From assembly GCA_039961675.1 (NCBI GenBank), contig JABRWC010000040.1, forward strand, positions 1-36,100: a stretch of DNA of 36,100 nt, in the 5' to 3' direction. Every line of letters starts with the position of its first letter. Position 1 is the first letter of the stretch. This document shows, piece by piece, positions 7,571 through 15,465 of this stretch. Under the pieces are notes generated by a model that worked only from the letters and a program-made list of their open reading frames with translations, was not told the DNA's origin and did no database searches. The position numbers were made by a program, and so were the translations under genes. Source of the stretch: JABRWC01 sp039961675 (GTDB taxonomy: Bacteria; Planctomycetota; Phycisphaerae; UBA1845; Fen-1342).

Positions 7571-9973
7571 TTGGACCAGATCGGACGCATCCTACGGGGA
7601 ATTCTGGCGCTCGTCGCAGCGGCTGCGACGCTCGCGGCGTTCGCCTGGGTATTCGTGCTCCGCCCGCTGTCTGCCGCGGAAAAACACGATTCGCAGCGCA
7701 CCGAGATCACCTTCATTCACTGGGGCGACGACACCGAGGACAAGATTGTCTCCGGCATCGTCGAGGCGTTCCACCGCGCGCACCCGGAAATCCACGTGCT
7801 GCGCGTCAATCCTGGGAACGCCCCAGACGTGACGCGCAAGATCCAAACCATGATCGCCGCCGGCGACCCGCCGGACGTGTTCTACCTCGGATACGAGAAC
7901 GTCGCGAGTTGGGCCGCGAAGGGGTTGCTCGAACCGCTCGAGCCGTACATGAAGCGCGACCTGGAGTCGCGCCACCCGCAGGCGTTGGCGCTGATCGACT
8001 TCTACCCTGCGGTCACGGCCTGCTTCCGCTACGACGAGCGCGAGCAGATCACCGGGCAGGGTTCCCTCTTCGGCATCCCGAAGGACTTCACTACCGTCGG
8101 CTTCTACTACAACCGCGACCTGTTCCGCAGGGCCGGCCTGCCGGAGCCTTCGCCGGACGGCTGGACCTGGGACGAGTTCATCCACGCGGCGCGCGAGATC
8201 GGCAAGCTGCCGAACTGCTTCGGCGCGGACTTCGTCACCTGGGAAGCGATGCTGCGCGTCTACGCCTGGAACCTCGGCGGCACGATCACCCACGATGGCT
8301 TCAAGACCTTTGACTTCAACGACCCGAAGTTCGTCGGCGCCCTCGAGCAACTCCTCGGCTGGTTCAACGAGGGCCGCACGCTCGCCAGCGCCAAGACGCA
8401 GATCGAGACCAGCAGCGACCCGTTCCTCACCGGCCGCATCGGACTGGCCGGCCCGTTCGGGCGCTGGAAAGTTCCGGTCTACCGCGAGATCACGGACTTC
8501 GACTGGGACTTCGCGCCCATGCCCCACGCGCCCGGGCAGGTGCCGGTCAACGGCATCTTCACCACAGCCTGGGCCATCTCCAGCGGCAGCAAGAAAAAGG
8601 ACGCGGCATGGACGTTCGTGCGCTTCGTATCCGGCGAGGTCGGTCAGACGCTCATCAGTCGCACGGGTCTGGCGATCCCATCCATGATCCGCGTGGCCGA
8701 AAGCGACGCGTTCAAAGACCCGCAGAAGCCGGAGAACGACGACGTCTACCTGCGCGCGGTGGCCGACGCGCGGCCGATCGCCTGGCCGCCGGACCCGAAG
8801 TACGCGGACGAGTTCCGCGTGCGCATGGAGGAAGCCTTCAAGAGCGGCACGAAGACGGTGCGCGCGGCGCTCGCGGCGGTGCAGGCCAAGTGGGAGGAAT
8901 TCCGCCGCGCGACCGTGCTCCGCGCCGACTACCCGCGGATGCCCTGGGGGCGGATCACGGCGTGGGTGCTCGGGCCGCTGGCGGTCGTCGTGCTGGCGCT
9001 CGCGACCATGTGGTGGATGCAGCGCCCGGGCCGCACGGCGCTGCGTGAGGAACTGGCCGGCATGGGCATGGTCAGCCCGTGGGTAATCGGCTTCGCGGGT
9101 TTCACCGCGTTCCCGATCGTGCTCTCGCTGCTGCTGAGCTTCACGCAGTGGAGCGGGCTGGCGACGCTCGACCGGGCCAGCGCCGTCGGCTGGGACAATT
9201 ACCGCCAGTTGCTGCTCGATGCGCGGTTTCTGAAGGCGCTCAAGGTCACGACCGTGTACGCGCTGCTGGCGGTGCCGCTCGGCCAGCTCGCGGCGCTGCT
9301 GGCGGCGATCCTCATGAACCAGGAGGTGCGCGGCATCTATTTCTTCCGCGCGGCGTGGTACCTGCCCAGCGTGCTGGCGGGCGTGGCCATCTCCATCCTG
9401 TGGTCGAAGGTCTTCCACCACGAGTTCGGACTGCTCAACGAGCTGCTCGCGCCGCTGGCCGAGGGCGTGAACTGGCTGCTGGCCCGGCTGAACATGAGCG
9501 CTCGCGTCGCGCCGCCGCACTGGTTCGAGCGCGACGCCGACACGTGGGGCGTTCCGGCGTTCGTGATCATGAACTTCTGGAGCATCGGCGGGGCAATGAT
9601 GATTTACCTCGCCGGATTGAAGGGAATTCCGGCGGAGCTGTACGAGGCGGCGTCGATCGACGGCGCGCGGGGCTTGCAGCGCTTCCGCTGCGTGACGCTG
9701 CCGATGCTCAGCCCGGTGATCTTCTTCAACGTCATCATGGCGGTGATCGCCTCGTTCCAGATTTTCACGCAGGCGTACGTGATGACCGGCGGCGGCCCGG
9801 GGGACGCGACGCGGTTCTACGTGGTGTACCTGTATAACCAGGCGTTCGACCTGCACGAAATGGGCTACGCCAGCGCGATGGCGTGGCTGCTGCTGCTGAT
9901 CGTGCTGGCGCTCACGCTGCTGATCATGTGGGGCAGCCGACGGTTCGTGTACTACGAGGCGCTGAAGACGTAA
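7571..9973 (+). CDS. Fused sugar-binding protein and ABC permease (SBP family 1 + MalF-type)
   Basis: One 800-residue chain joins two importer parts that are normally separate. Residues about 8-32 form a hydrophobic signal anchor. Residues about 45-440 are an extracellular solute-binding protein of the sugar family (motifs FIHWGDD, GDPPDVFYLGYEN, FGIPKDFTTVGFYYNRDLFRRAGLP). A transmembrane segment near 460-480 leads into a MalF-type permease with the EAA loop YEAASIDGARGLQRFRCVTLPMLSP near 690-715. The binding protein is therefore tethered to its channel. A TAG lies 9 bases upstream in frame, so TTG 7571 is the earliest possible start; no clear Shine-Dalgarno is seen. The second permease gene lies downstream, beyond a transposase gene. 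No ATPase is nearby. The substrate is probably an oligosaccharide, perhaps maltodextrin given the adjacent GH13 gene, but this is inferred. Confidence 0.9.
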   Translation: MDQIGRILRGILALVAAAATLAAFAWVFVLRPLSAAEKHDSQRTEITFIHWGDDTEDKIVSGIVEAFHRAHPEIHVLRVNPGNAPDVTRKIQTMIAAGDPPDVFYLGYENVASWAAKGLLEPLEPYMKRDLESRHPQALALIDFYPAVTACFRYDEREQITGQGSLFGIPKDFTTVGFYYNRDLFRRAGLPEPSPDGWTWDEFIHAAREIGKLPNCFGADFVTWEAMLRVYAWNLGGTITHDGFKTFDFNDPKFVGALEQLLGWFNEGRTLASAKTQIETSSDPFLTGRIGLAGPFGRWKVPVYREITDFDWDFAPMPHAPGQVPVNGIFTTAWAISSGSKKKDAAWTFVRFVSGEVGQTLISRTGLAIPSMIRVAESDAFKDPQKPENDDVYLRAVADARPIAWPPDPKYADEFRVRMEEAFKSGTKTVRAALAAVQAKWEEFRRATVLRADYPRMPWGRITAWVLGPLAVVVLALATMWWMQRPGRTALREELAGMGMVSPWVIGFAGFTAFPIVLSLLLSFTQWSGLATLDRASAVGWDNYRQLLLDARFLKALKVTTVYALLAVPLGQLAALLAAILMNQEVRGIYFFRAAWYLPSVLAGVAISILWSKVFHHEFGLLNELLAPLAEGVNWLLARLNMSARVAPPHWFERDADTWGVPAFVIMNFWSIGGAMMIYLAGLKGIPAELYEAASIDGARGLQRFRCVTLPMLSPVIFFNVIMAVIASFQIFTQAYVMTGGGPGDATRFYVVYLYNQAFDLHEMGYASAMAWLLLLIVLALTLLIMWGSRRFVYYEALKT

Positions 9974-10013
9974 CGGCGCCGTCACGCACAGCCCCCCGAG
10001 CGGCGGAAAGACT

Positions 10014-10057
10014 CAGCTCCGTAGAGGAGCGAAGGCCCAGCCCCGTAGCGGCGAAAG
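10014..10057. repeat. Imperfect tandem hairpin repeat upstream of the transposase
   Basis: Two related units spaced 24 bases apart, CAGCTCCGTAGAGGAGCGAA and CAGCCCCGTAGCGGCGAAAG, lie between the fused importer gene and the transposase. The first folds as GCTCC-gtaga-GGAGC. Subterminal hairpins next to an IS200/RAYT-type gene are the sort recognised by Y1 transposases, so this could be a left-end or REP element. Confidence 0.5.
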
Positions 10058-10074
10058 AACGCGGCGAATCGCGG

Positions 10075-10527
10075 ATGGCCGACAGCTTTCACAATCTCGC
10101 GTACCACGTGAGCTTCAGCACGATGGAGCGCGCCCGGCTGATCAATGACGAACTCGCAGGCCGACCCTGGCGGTACCTGGGCGGCATCGTCCGCGAGGAA
10201 GGAGGCGCCGCCCTCGCGGTCAACGGCGCATCAGATCACGTGCACATATCGACTCGGCTGCCCGCGACGCGCGCCATCGCCGACGCCATCCGTGTCGTGA
10301 AAGCAAATTCGTTGCGCTGGATTCACGGGACGTGGACAAGCCGCGGCCGCTTCGCATGGCGAGGGGGGTACGCGGCGTTTTCCGTCAGCCGTTCGCTCAT
10401 CGACGACGTGGCCGCGTACATCGCACGCCAGGCGGAGCACCACCGGCGCGTGACTTTCCAGGATGAGCTGATTGCTTTCCTGCGACGAAACGGGATCGAG
10501 TATGACGAACGATACCGCTGGGAATGA
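10075..10527 (+). CDS. IS200/RAYT-like Y1 tyrosine transposase
   Basis: A 150-residue single-strand DNA transposase of the Y1 HUH family (IS200/IS605 TnpA and REP-associated RAYT relatives). The HUH motif is intact (DHVHIST, His55 and His57), and Tyr115 in DVAAYIARQAEHH is the likely nucleophile. The block FAWRGGYAAFSVS is typical of this subgroup. ATG 10075 matches the usual N-terminus; a longer frame from 9883 would run through the end of the preceding gene. It lies between two subunit genes of a sugar importer, in the same direction, and is flanked by hairpin repeats (10014-10057, 10590-10635). It could be a mobile IS200-like element or a domesticated RAYT; both key residues being present suggests activity. 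Confidence 0.9.
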   Translation: MADSFHNLAYHVSFSTMERARLINDELAGRPWRYLGGIVREEGGAALAVNGASDHVHISTRLPATRAIADAIRVVKANSLRWIHGTWTSRGRFAWRGGYAAFSVSRSLIDDVAAYIARQAEHHRRVTFQDELIAFLRRNGIEYDERYRWE

Positions 10528-10589
10528 CGTCGTACCCGCTGCGACGCGCGCTTTCGCCCCCCCGGGGCTGCGCTTTCGTGACGATCCTT

Positions 10590-10635
10590 GCCCACGGCTT
10601 GCGCCGTGGGCTATGGTCTGGCGCCCCGCTGGGGC
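10590..10635. repeat. Cluster of GC-rich hairpins downstream of the transposase
   Basis: A perfect 9-bp stem GCCCACGGC-ttgc-GCCGTGGGC (10590-10611) is followed by GCCCC-gct-GGGGC (10623-10635). Similar CCCC/GGGG-containing sequence continues on both sides between about 10555 and 10680. It lies directly after the Y1 transposase gene and before the second importer permease. It is best read as REP/right-end-type structure carried with or recognised by the transposase; the boundary of any mobile unit cannot be defined from one copy. Confidence 0.55.
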
Positions 10636-10774
10636 TGATGCTTCTCGCCCCACCGCGGCTGGGCAGCAACGCGCGTGCAGGAGCACAGCACGTGACCGCG
10701 CCGACGTCTGCGCCCAGCGTCAGCCACGCACCGGCGTCTGCGCCCTGCGCCAGCGCCCCGGCGCCGTCGCGCCG

Positions 10775-11617
10775 GTGGTCGCATGGGTCCTGCTGGTCGC
10801 CGGCTCGCTTCTCATGCTCTTCCCGTTGTGGTGGATGTTCGTCGTCAGCCTGTCCACGCCCGCCGCGGCCAGCGCTGCCGCGACCGAAGTGAACATCTAC
10901 GGTCTGATTCCGAGATCGTGGCTGTGGGAGAACTACTCTACCGCGCTGGAGCGCATCGGCACGCGTCCCTGGCTCGGCTTCGTGGACGCGCTCGCCAACA
11001 CCATCGTCGTCACCGTGCCCAGCGTCGTCGGCCATGTCCTGTCGTGCAGCCTCGTCGGCTACGCCTTCGCCCGGCTGCGCTTCCGCGGTCGCCTGCCGGC
11101 GTTCGTCGTCATGGTCGCCACGATGATGCTGCCTGCGCAGGTCACGATGATCCCGATGTTCATCCTGTTCCGCTGGTTCGGCTGGATCGACACGCTGCTG
11201 CCGCTGGTTGTGCCGATGTTCTTCGGCGGGCCGTTCTACATCTTCATGTTCCGGCAGTTCTTCGCTCAGATACCCGAGGCGCTGGTCGAGGCCGCGCGCA
11301 TCGACGGCTGCACACACCTGGGCATCTGGTGGCGGATCATGCTTCCGCTGTGCCGCCCGGTGATCGCGATCACCGCGGTGTTCGTGTTCATCTTCGCCTG
11401 GAACGACTTCCTCGGCCCGCTGATCTACCTTCAGAGCGAGGAGAACATGACGCTGGCCGTGGCGCTGAACTCGTTCAAGAACCAGTACGGCGACTTCCGC
11501 GACTCGCACCTGCTCATGGCCGCGAGCATCGTCACCATGTTGCCGTGCATCGTGCTGTTCTTCGTGGCGCAGCGGCAGTTCATCGGCGGGTTGGCGCTGG
11601 GCGCCGTCAAGGGTTGA
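10775..11617 (+). CDS. Sugar ABC transporter permease, MalG type
   Basis: The second channel subunit of the importer, 280 residues from the chosen start. It has the MalG pattern: a first segment ending FPLWWMFVVSLSTP, later hydrophobic helices, and the EAA loop VEAARIDGCTHLGIWWRIMLPLCRP, which docks with the ATPase. The start is uncertain. The open frame runs back to 10472, overlapping the transposase gene, but 10528-10680 is hairpin sequence and does not look like protein. GTG 10775 is the last sensible start before the first transmembrane segment but has no Shine-Dalgarno. A GTG at 10692 has an excellent one (AGGAG at 10678-10682) but is in another frame. The function is secure, the N-terminus is not. 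Confidence 0.85.
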   Translation: MVAWVLLVAGSLLMLFPLWWMFVVSLSTPAAASAAATEVNIYGLIPRSWLWENYSTALERIGTRPWLGFVDALANTIVVTVPSVVGHVLSCSLVGYAFARLRFRGRLPAFVVMVATMMLPAQVTMIPMFILFRWFGWIDTLLPLVVPMFFGGPFYIFMFRQFFAQIPEALVEAARIDGCTHLGIWWRIMLPLCRPVIAITAVFVFIFAWNDFLGPLIYLQSEENMTLAVALNSFKNQYGDFRDSHLLMAASIVTMLPCIVLFFVAQRQFIGGLALGAVKG

Positions 11618-11659
11618 AGCCGCGGCGTCCGCGGTCCGCGGCGATCGCCGCGCGGCCGA

Positions 11660-11689
11660 TTGACCGCGCCCGCGCGACTGAGATACGCT
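11660..11689 (+). promoter_or_regulatory. Possible promoter of the signal peptidase pair
   Basis: TTGACC (11660-11665), an 18-base spacer and TACGCT (11684-11689) lie in the 187-base gap before the first signal peptidase gene. The -35 is close to consensus, the -10 weak (3 of 6). The predicted leader is about 110 bases. Offered as a candidate only. Confidence 0.3.
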
Positions 11690-11804
11690 TAGGCGTCCGC
11701 CGGGGCGGACTGCGCCGGGCTGTAACCCGTCGCCCGGACCGCAGACCGGCGGCCGGGTCGAGGTTCATGCAGGCGCGGCGGCCCCGCGGCACGGCAGAAA
11801 ACGG

Positions 11805-13430
11805 ATGCACGACCGAGCAACGCCCACACTGCCCGCCGCCAACCGCCATGCGCGACCGTCCGCGCGTGAGCCGCTGCCGGCGCAGATCGCCTCCTTCGTC
11901 GAGCTCTTCGTCTGGCTGCTCGTGCTGAAGAGTTTCTTCCTGCCGCTGTTCATCATTCCCACCGGTTCAATGGCTGAGACGCTGGCCGGCGCGAATGCCA
12001 CGCACGTTTGCCCGAACTGCGGCTACGAGATGATCATTGGGCTCCACGAGCGGCCGGATGCCCCCGGGACGCTCTTGCCCCCCGACTGCATCCAGTGCCC
12101 GAACTGCCGCTGGCATGCGCTGACGGCGGCGCGGGGTCGGCCGGGCGTCGTGCTACAGGCCAAGGCCGGCGACCGCATCGTGGTGCACGGGTGGAACTAC
12201 GACTTCGGCGGCGTGCTCGGCCCGCGCCGCTGGGACGTGGTGGTCTTCAAAAACCCCAACGACCCGGCTGTGAACTACATCAAGCGCCTGATCGGCCTGC
12301 CCGGAGACACGATCGAGATCATCGACGGCGACGTGTTCGTTCAGCAAGCGGGTGAGAGCGGGCTGCACGTGGCGCGCAAGACGCACCACGCCCAGAGCGC
12401 CCTGTGGTTCCGGTACTTCGACAACGATCATCGGCCGCTCGCTCCGTCCCTCTTGCGGCGCGAACTCGACGGTCGGTACTACGACTCGCGCGGCTACCAC
12501 CCGCGCTGGGTGGCGGTCGAGCCGGACAACGGTTGGGACTTGACCACCCGTTCGCCGCGCTTCTCGGGCGCCGGCGGACCGCGGGCCGAAATCCAATTCG
12601 TCACCGACCCGAATCCCCAGTCCACCGCGCCCGGGTTGATCGAGGATGTGTACGGCTACAACGGACGCCTGAGCCGCGACCTGGTTCCCAATATCGTGAC
12701 CGACGCGCGGCTTTCTGCGGAGGTGCAATTCGAGTCCGGCGCGGGCTACGTCGAACTGAGCGTGACGAAGTACTCGCATCAGTTCTTCGCGAAGCTGTTT
12801 CGCGACGGCCGGCTGGTGCTCGAACATGCCCAGGACACCGAGCTGCGCGGAGCGCGCGAGGTCTGGGGCGAGGCTGCCGTGGACACGAGCGCGCCGCGCC
12901 GCCTCGCCCTGGCGCATGCCGATTACCAGGTCACGGTGGAGGTGGACGACCGGCCCGTGCTGACCTCTACTCCTGCCCAGTACGATGCGTCGCCCGACGC
13001 CGCGCGCGCGCTTGCGGGCGAGCGCCGCACGCCGGTGATCCGCATCGCGGCGGAGAACGCCTTGCTGACGCTCTCGCACCTGCTCATCGAGCGCGACGTG
13101 CACTATCGCTCGTCCATGGCCAGCCCCGACCGTCAGACGGCGCAGGGCACGGGCATTCAGGGCCATCCGATCTCGATTCCCAACGACGCGTATTTCGTCA
13201 TGGGGGACAACAGTCCCGCCAGCCTGGACAGCCGGTGGTGGACGCCCGAGGGCCTCGGCGCTCACCTGCGGCCGAAGCTGGAAAGCGGCGACTACGTCAT
13301 CGGGACGGTGCCCGCTGATCAGATGATCGGCCGCGCTTTCCTGGTGTACTGGCCCGGGTTCATGCCGCTGGCACCGTTCGGGAACGCGACCCTGCTGCCC
13401 GATCTCGGCCGTGTACGATGGATTCACTGA
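11805..13430 (+). CDS. lepB: Signal peptidase I with zinc-ribbon insert (copy 1)
   Basis: A membrane serine protease that removes signal peptides from exported proteins. Family S26 boxes are present in order: one transmembrane segment (about 28-50), box B with catalytic Ser55 in IIPTGSM, the catalytic Lys160 in NYIKRLIGLPGD, and the late box GDNSPASLDSRWW. At 541 residues it is far longer than usual (about 250-325 in most bacteria). Two inserts explain this: a zinc-ribbon-like unit just after box B (C69-x2-C72 and C98-x2-C101, plus C95), and a long beta-rich stretch of about 270 residues between the Lys box and the last box. The start is ATG 11805. A paralogue follows at once, overlapping by 20 bases. 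Confidence 0.92.
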   Translation: MHDRATPTLPAANRHARPSAREPLPAQIASFVELFVWLLVLKSFFLPLFIIPTGSMAETLAGANATHVCPNCGYEMIIGLHERPDAPGTLLPPDCIQCPNCRWHALTAARGRPGVVLQAKAGDRIVVHGWNYDFGGVLGPRRWDVVVFKNPNDPAVNYIKRLIGLPGDTIEIIDGDVFVQQAGESGLHVARKTHHAQSALWFRYFDNDHRPLAPSLLRRELDGRYYDSRGYHPRWVAVEPDNGWDLTTRSPRFSGAGGPRAEIQFVTDPNPQSTAPGLIEDVYGYNGRLSRDLVPNIVTDARLSAEVQFESGAGYVELSVTKYSHQFFAKLFRDGRLVLEHAQDTELRGAREVWGEAAVDTSAPRRLALAHADYQVTVEVDDRPVLTSTPAQYDASPDAARALAGERRTPVIRIAAENALLTLSHLLIERDVHYRSSMASPDRQTAQGTGIQGHPISIPNDAYFVMGDNSPASLDSRWWTPEGLGAHLRPKLESGDYVIGTVPADQMIGRAFLVYWPGFMPLAPFGNATLLPDLGRVRWIH

Positions 13431-15063
13431 TCGGCCGCGCGCCGCGGCCGATGTTCAAACGGCGTCCAACGGCGCAGCCCGGTGGACGCGTGTCGATCCT
13501 GCCGGGCCTGCCGTGACCGAACCCGCGATATCGCCGCCCGAGGTTCCCACTGATTCAACCAGCGCGCCCGAGCGCGCGTCGCAGCGGGGCGCCGCGCCCG
13601 TCGTGCATCTGCTCGAAATCGTGCAGACGGTGCTGACCGCGCTCATCCTGGCCTTCGTGTTCCGCGCGTTCTTCATCGAGGCCTTCATCATTCCCACCGG
13701 CTCCATGGCGCCCGGGTTGCTCGGCGAGCACACGGCGGCCGTCTGCCCGGAATGCGGCTGGGCGTACGATTTCGGGCCGTCGGACGCCGCGCGCGGCCGT
13801 GGCGGCGCGTTCACCCCGCCGGACGCGCTGCGCTGCCCGAACTGTCAGCGAAGCAATGACGTGTTGCGCGAGCGCGCCCTGCCGGTTTCCGGCGACCGCA
13901 TCCTGGTGCAGAAATGGCCCCATCTGCTGGGCGGGCTGCTGGGGCTGAAGCGCTGGGACGTGATCGTCTTTCGCGATCCGGCAGACCCGTACACGAACTA
14001 CATCAAGCGGCTCATCGGGCTGCCGGGCGAGGCGGTCGAGATTGTCGACGGCGACGTTTATATCAATGGCGAGATCGCGCGCAAACCGCGCTATGTGCAG
14101 TCCGCGCTCTGGTCCATCGTTTTCGACCAAGCTCATATCCCGGTCGCAGCGGACGACGAGGACGGCCCGCACGCCTGGCGCACTACGGGTCCGCCGCAGC
14201 CCGATGGTGAAGGCTGGCTCGACCTGAACCGTCGCGTCATCCGCTACGCCGCCAACGACGAAGTTGAACGTTCGCTCGTGTTCGAGCCGCATGCATCAGC
14301 CTGGTATTTGCGCGACGTCTGCGGCTACAACGGAGACAGCACAGGCGAACCGGTCGGAGACGTCCGGCTTTCCGCAATCCTGGTTCCAGGAGCGTCGCGC
14401 GGTCGCGTCACGTTCTGCATCGTCCGTGACGGGAACCGGTTCACGGCCACCGTCGATAGCGGCGGCGAGATGACGCTGACGCGTTCGCCAGAGGGCCGCG
14501 CGGGCGATTCGCAGCGAATCGGTTTGGCGCGCATCCGTCCCCTGACTGCCGGCCGCCCCCTGCACGTGGAGCTGGAGCACGCGGATTACCGCGTCGCGCT
14601 TGTGATCGACGGCGTCGAGCGGATCGCGACGGACGACGCGCAGTACGCACCTGATTTATCCGCAGCGCGCGGGCGCGTGCGAACGGCGCCGCCGCGACTC
14701 TCGATCGCGTCCGCGGGGATGCCGATCGAGCTCCGGGGCCTGCGGATCGAGCGCGACGTACACTATCGCAGCGGGGGACGGGCCATGCTCCGCGCCGGAC
14801 CCGGCGATGCTCTGCCACTGGGCGGCGGGGAGTATTTCGTGCTGGGCGACAACAGCCCCGCGAGCCATGACAGTCGAGAGTGGGCCCGCGTCGGCCCACA
14901 CCTTCAACGCCGCGCCGAGGCGGGCGAGTACCGGTTGGGGACCGTGCCGGAGGACCAGATTGTCGGCCGGGCGATCTTTGTGTATCTTCCGGGCGTGATG
15001 CCGCTGTCCGCGTCGGGAGCCTGGCGCATTCCCGACCTTGGGCGCGTGCGTTTCGTTCGCTAG
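13411..15063 (+). CDS. lepB: Signal peptidase I with zinc-ribbon insert (copy 2)
   Basis: A tandem paralogue of the preceding gene, up to 550 residues, with the same layout: transmembrane segment, box B with Ser98 in FIIPTGSM, zinc-ribbon cysteines C112-x2-C115 and C142-x2-C145, catalytic Lys199 in NYIKRLIGLPGE, long insert, then GDNSPASHDSREW. Both copies keep both catalytic residues, so both should be active. GTG 13411 lies inside the end of copy 1, which would couple translation; the Pro/Ala-rich first 35 residues could be untranslated if GTG 13513 (VTEPAISPP) is used. Neither start has a convincing Shine-Dalgarno. The two proteins diverge most in the long insert, suggesting different substrates or partners (inference). 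Confidence 0.92.
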   Translation: MYDGFTDRPRAAADVQTASNGAARWTRVDPAGPAVTEPAISPPEVPTDSTSAPERASQRGAAPVVHLLEIVQTVLTALILAFVFRAFFIEAFIIPTGSMAPGLLGEHTAAVCPECGWAYDFGPSDAARGRGGAFTPPDALRCPNCQRSNDVLRERALPVSGDRILVQKWPHLLGGLLGLKRWDVIVFRDPADPYTNYIKRLIGLPGEAVEIVDGDVYINGEIARKPRYVQSALWSIVFDQAHIPVAADDEDGPHAWRTTGPPQPDGEGWLDLNRRVIRYAANDEVERSLVFEPHASAWYLRDVCGYNGDSTGEPVGDVRLSAILVPGASRGRVTFCIVRDGNRFTATVDSGGEMTLTRSPEGRAGDSQRIGLARIRPLTAGRPLHVELEHADYRVALVIDGVERIATDDAQYAPDLSAARGRVRTAPPRLSIASAGMPIELRGLRIERDVHYRSGGRAMLRAGPGDALPLGGGEYFVLGDNSPASHDSREWARVGPHLQRRAEAGEYRLGTVPEDQIVGRAIFVYLPGVMPLSASGAWRIPDLGRVRFVR

Positions 15064-15465
15064 GCGCCCGCCGGATTGTGAACGAGCGAGGAGTTCGCCG
15101 GCCGCGGACGAATCGCCGAACCTCGGCCGCAGACACCCGAGCCGGTGCGCGAGCACGCGTGACAATCACCCCGGCCGCGACGGGGCGTTTTCAACATTTT
15201 TAAGCAGACGTAAAGCCGCCGCCGCCGCGGAGTTCGAGCAATAGGACAGAATCCCACGCGCGGACCCGCGAGCGTCGCCGCAGATCGAAACGGTCATGTA
15301 AGCGGTTTTTGGAGCGAGTCTTACAGCGATTTCGACTTTGTGGCCTGGCGTTCTCGTGCAACGCGGACATCCGCGACGACGGAACGCCGTCACTGGATTC
15401 GGCCGAGCATCCTCGGCTCGTCCACAGGTTGTCAACAGTGATTCTCCTCGTCGGGAGTGTTCCCG
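15064..15465. other. Intergenic region before lptB
   Basis: About 400 bases without a supportable gene. It holds one weak terminator-like hairpin (15169-15191) and locally AT-rich stretches near 15186-15210 and 15300-15345 that could contain a promoter, but no pair of hexamers stands out. A sequence resembling TCCACAGGTTGTCAAC lies at about 15421-15436; it is not a good DnaA box. I see no repeat or RNA gene. Confidence 0.4.
15169..15191 (+). terminator. Weak intrinsic terminator after signal peptidase copy 2
   Basis: CCCCG-gccgcga-CGGGG followed by CG and TTTT on the plus strand, about 105 bases after the stop codon. The 5-bp stem and short U-tract are minimal for an intrinsic terminator; Rho-dependent ending is equally possible. 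Confidence 0.3.

Larger units (their letters stand above)
10014..10680 (+). mobile_element. Putative IS200/RAYT unit between importer genes (approximate bounds)
   Basis: The span covers the left hairpin repeats, the Y1 transposase gene and the right hairpin cluster. It separates two genes that are usually adjacent (MalF- and MalG-type permeases), which suggests insertion into an operon. IS200-type elements have no terminal inverted repeats and make no target duplication, so the exact ends are not visible here. The limits given are only the outermost hairpin-like sequence. Confidence 0.45.

Noticed and set aside
7592..9985. A 797-codon open frame antisense to the fused importer gene
   Set aside because: It mirrors a gene with clear domains on the other strand; its product is Arg/Glu/His/Ala-rich low complexity, typical of antisense frames in GC-rich DNA.
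15421..15436. DnaA box or replication origin signal (TCCACAGGTTGTCAAC)
   Set aside because: Only a partial match to TTATCCACA, single, with no cluster of boxes or dnaA/dnaN genes.
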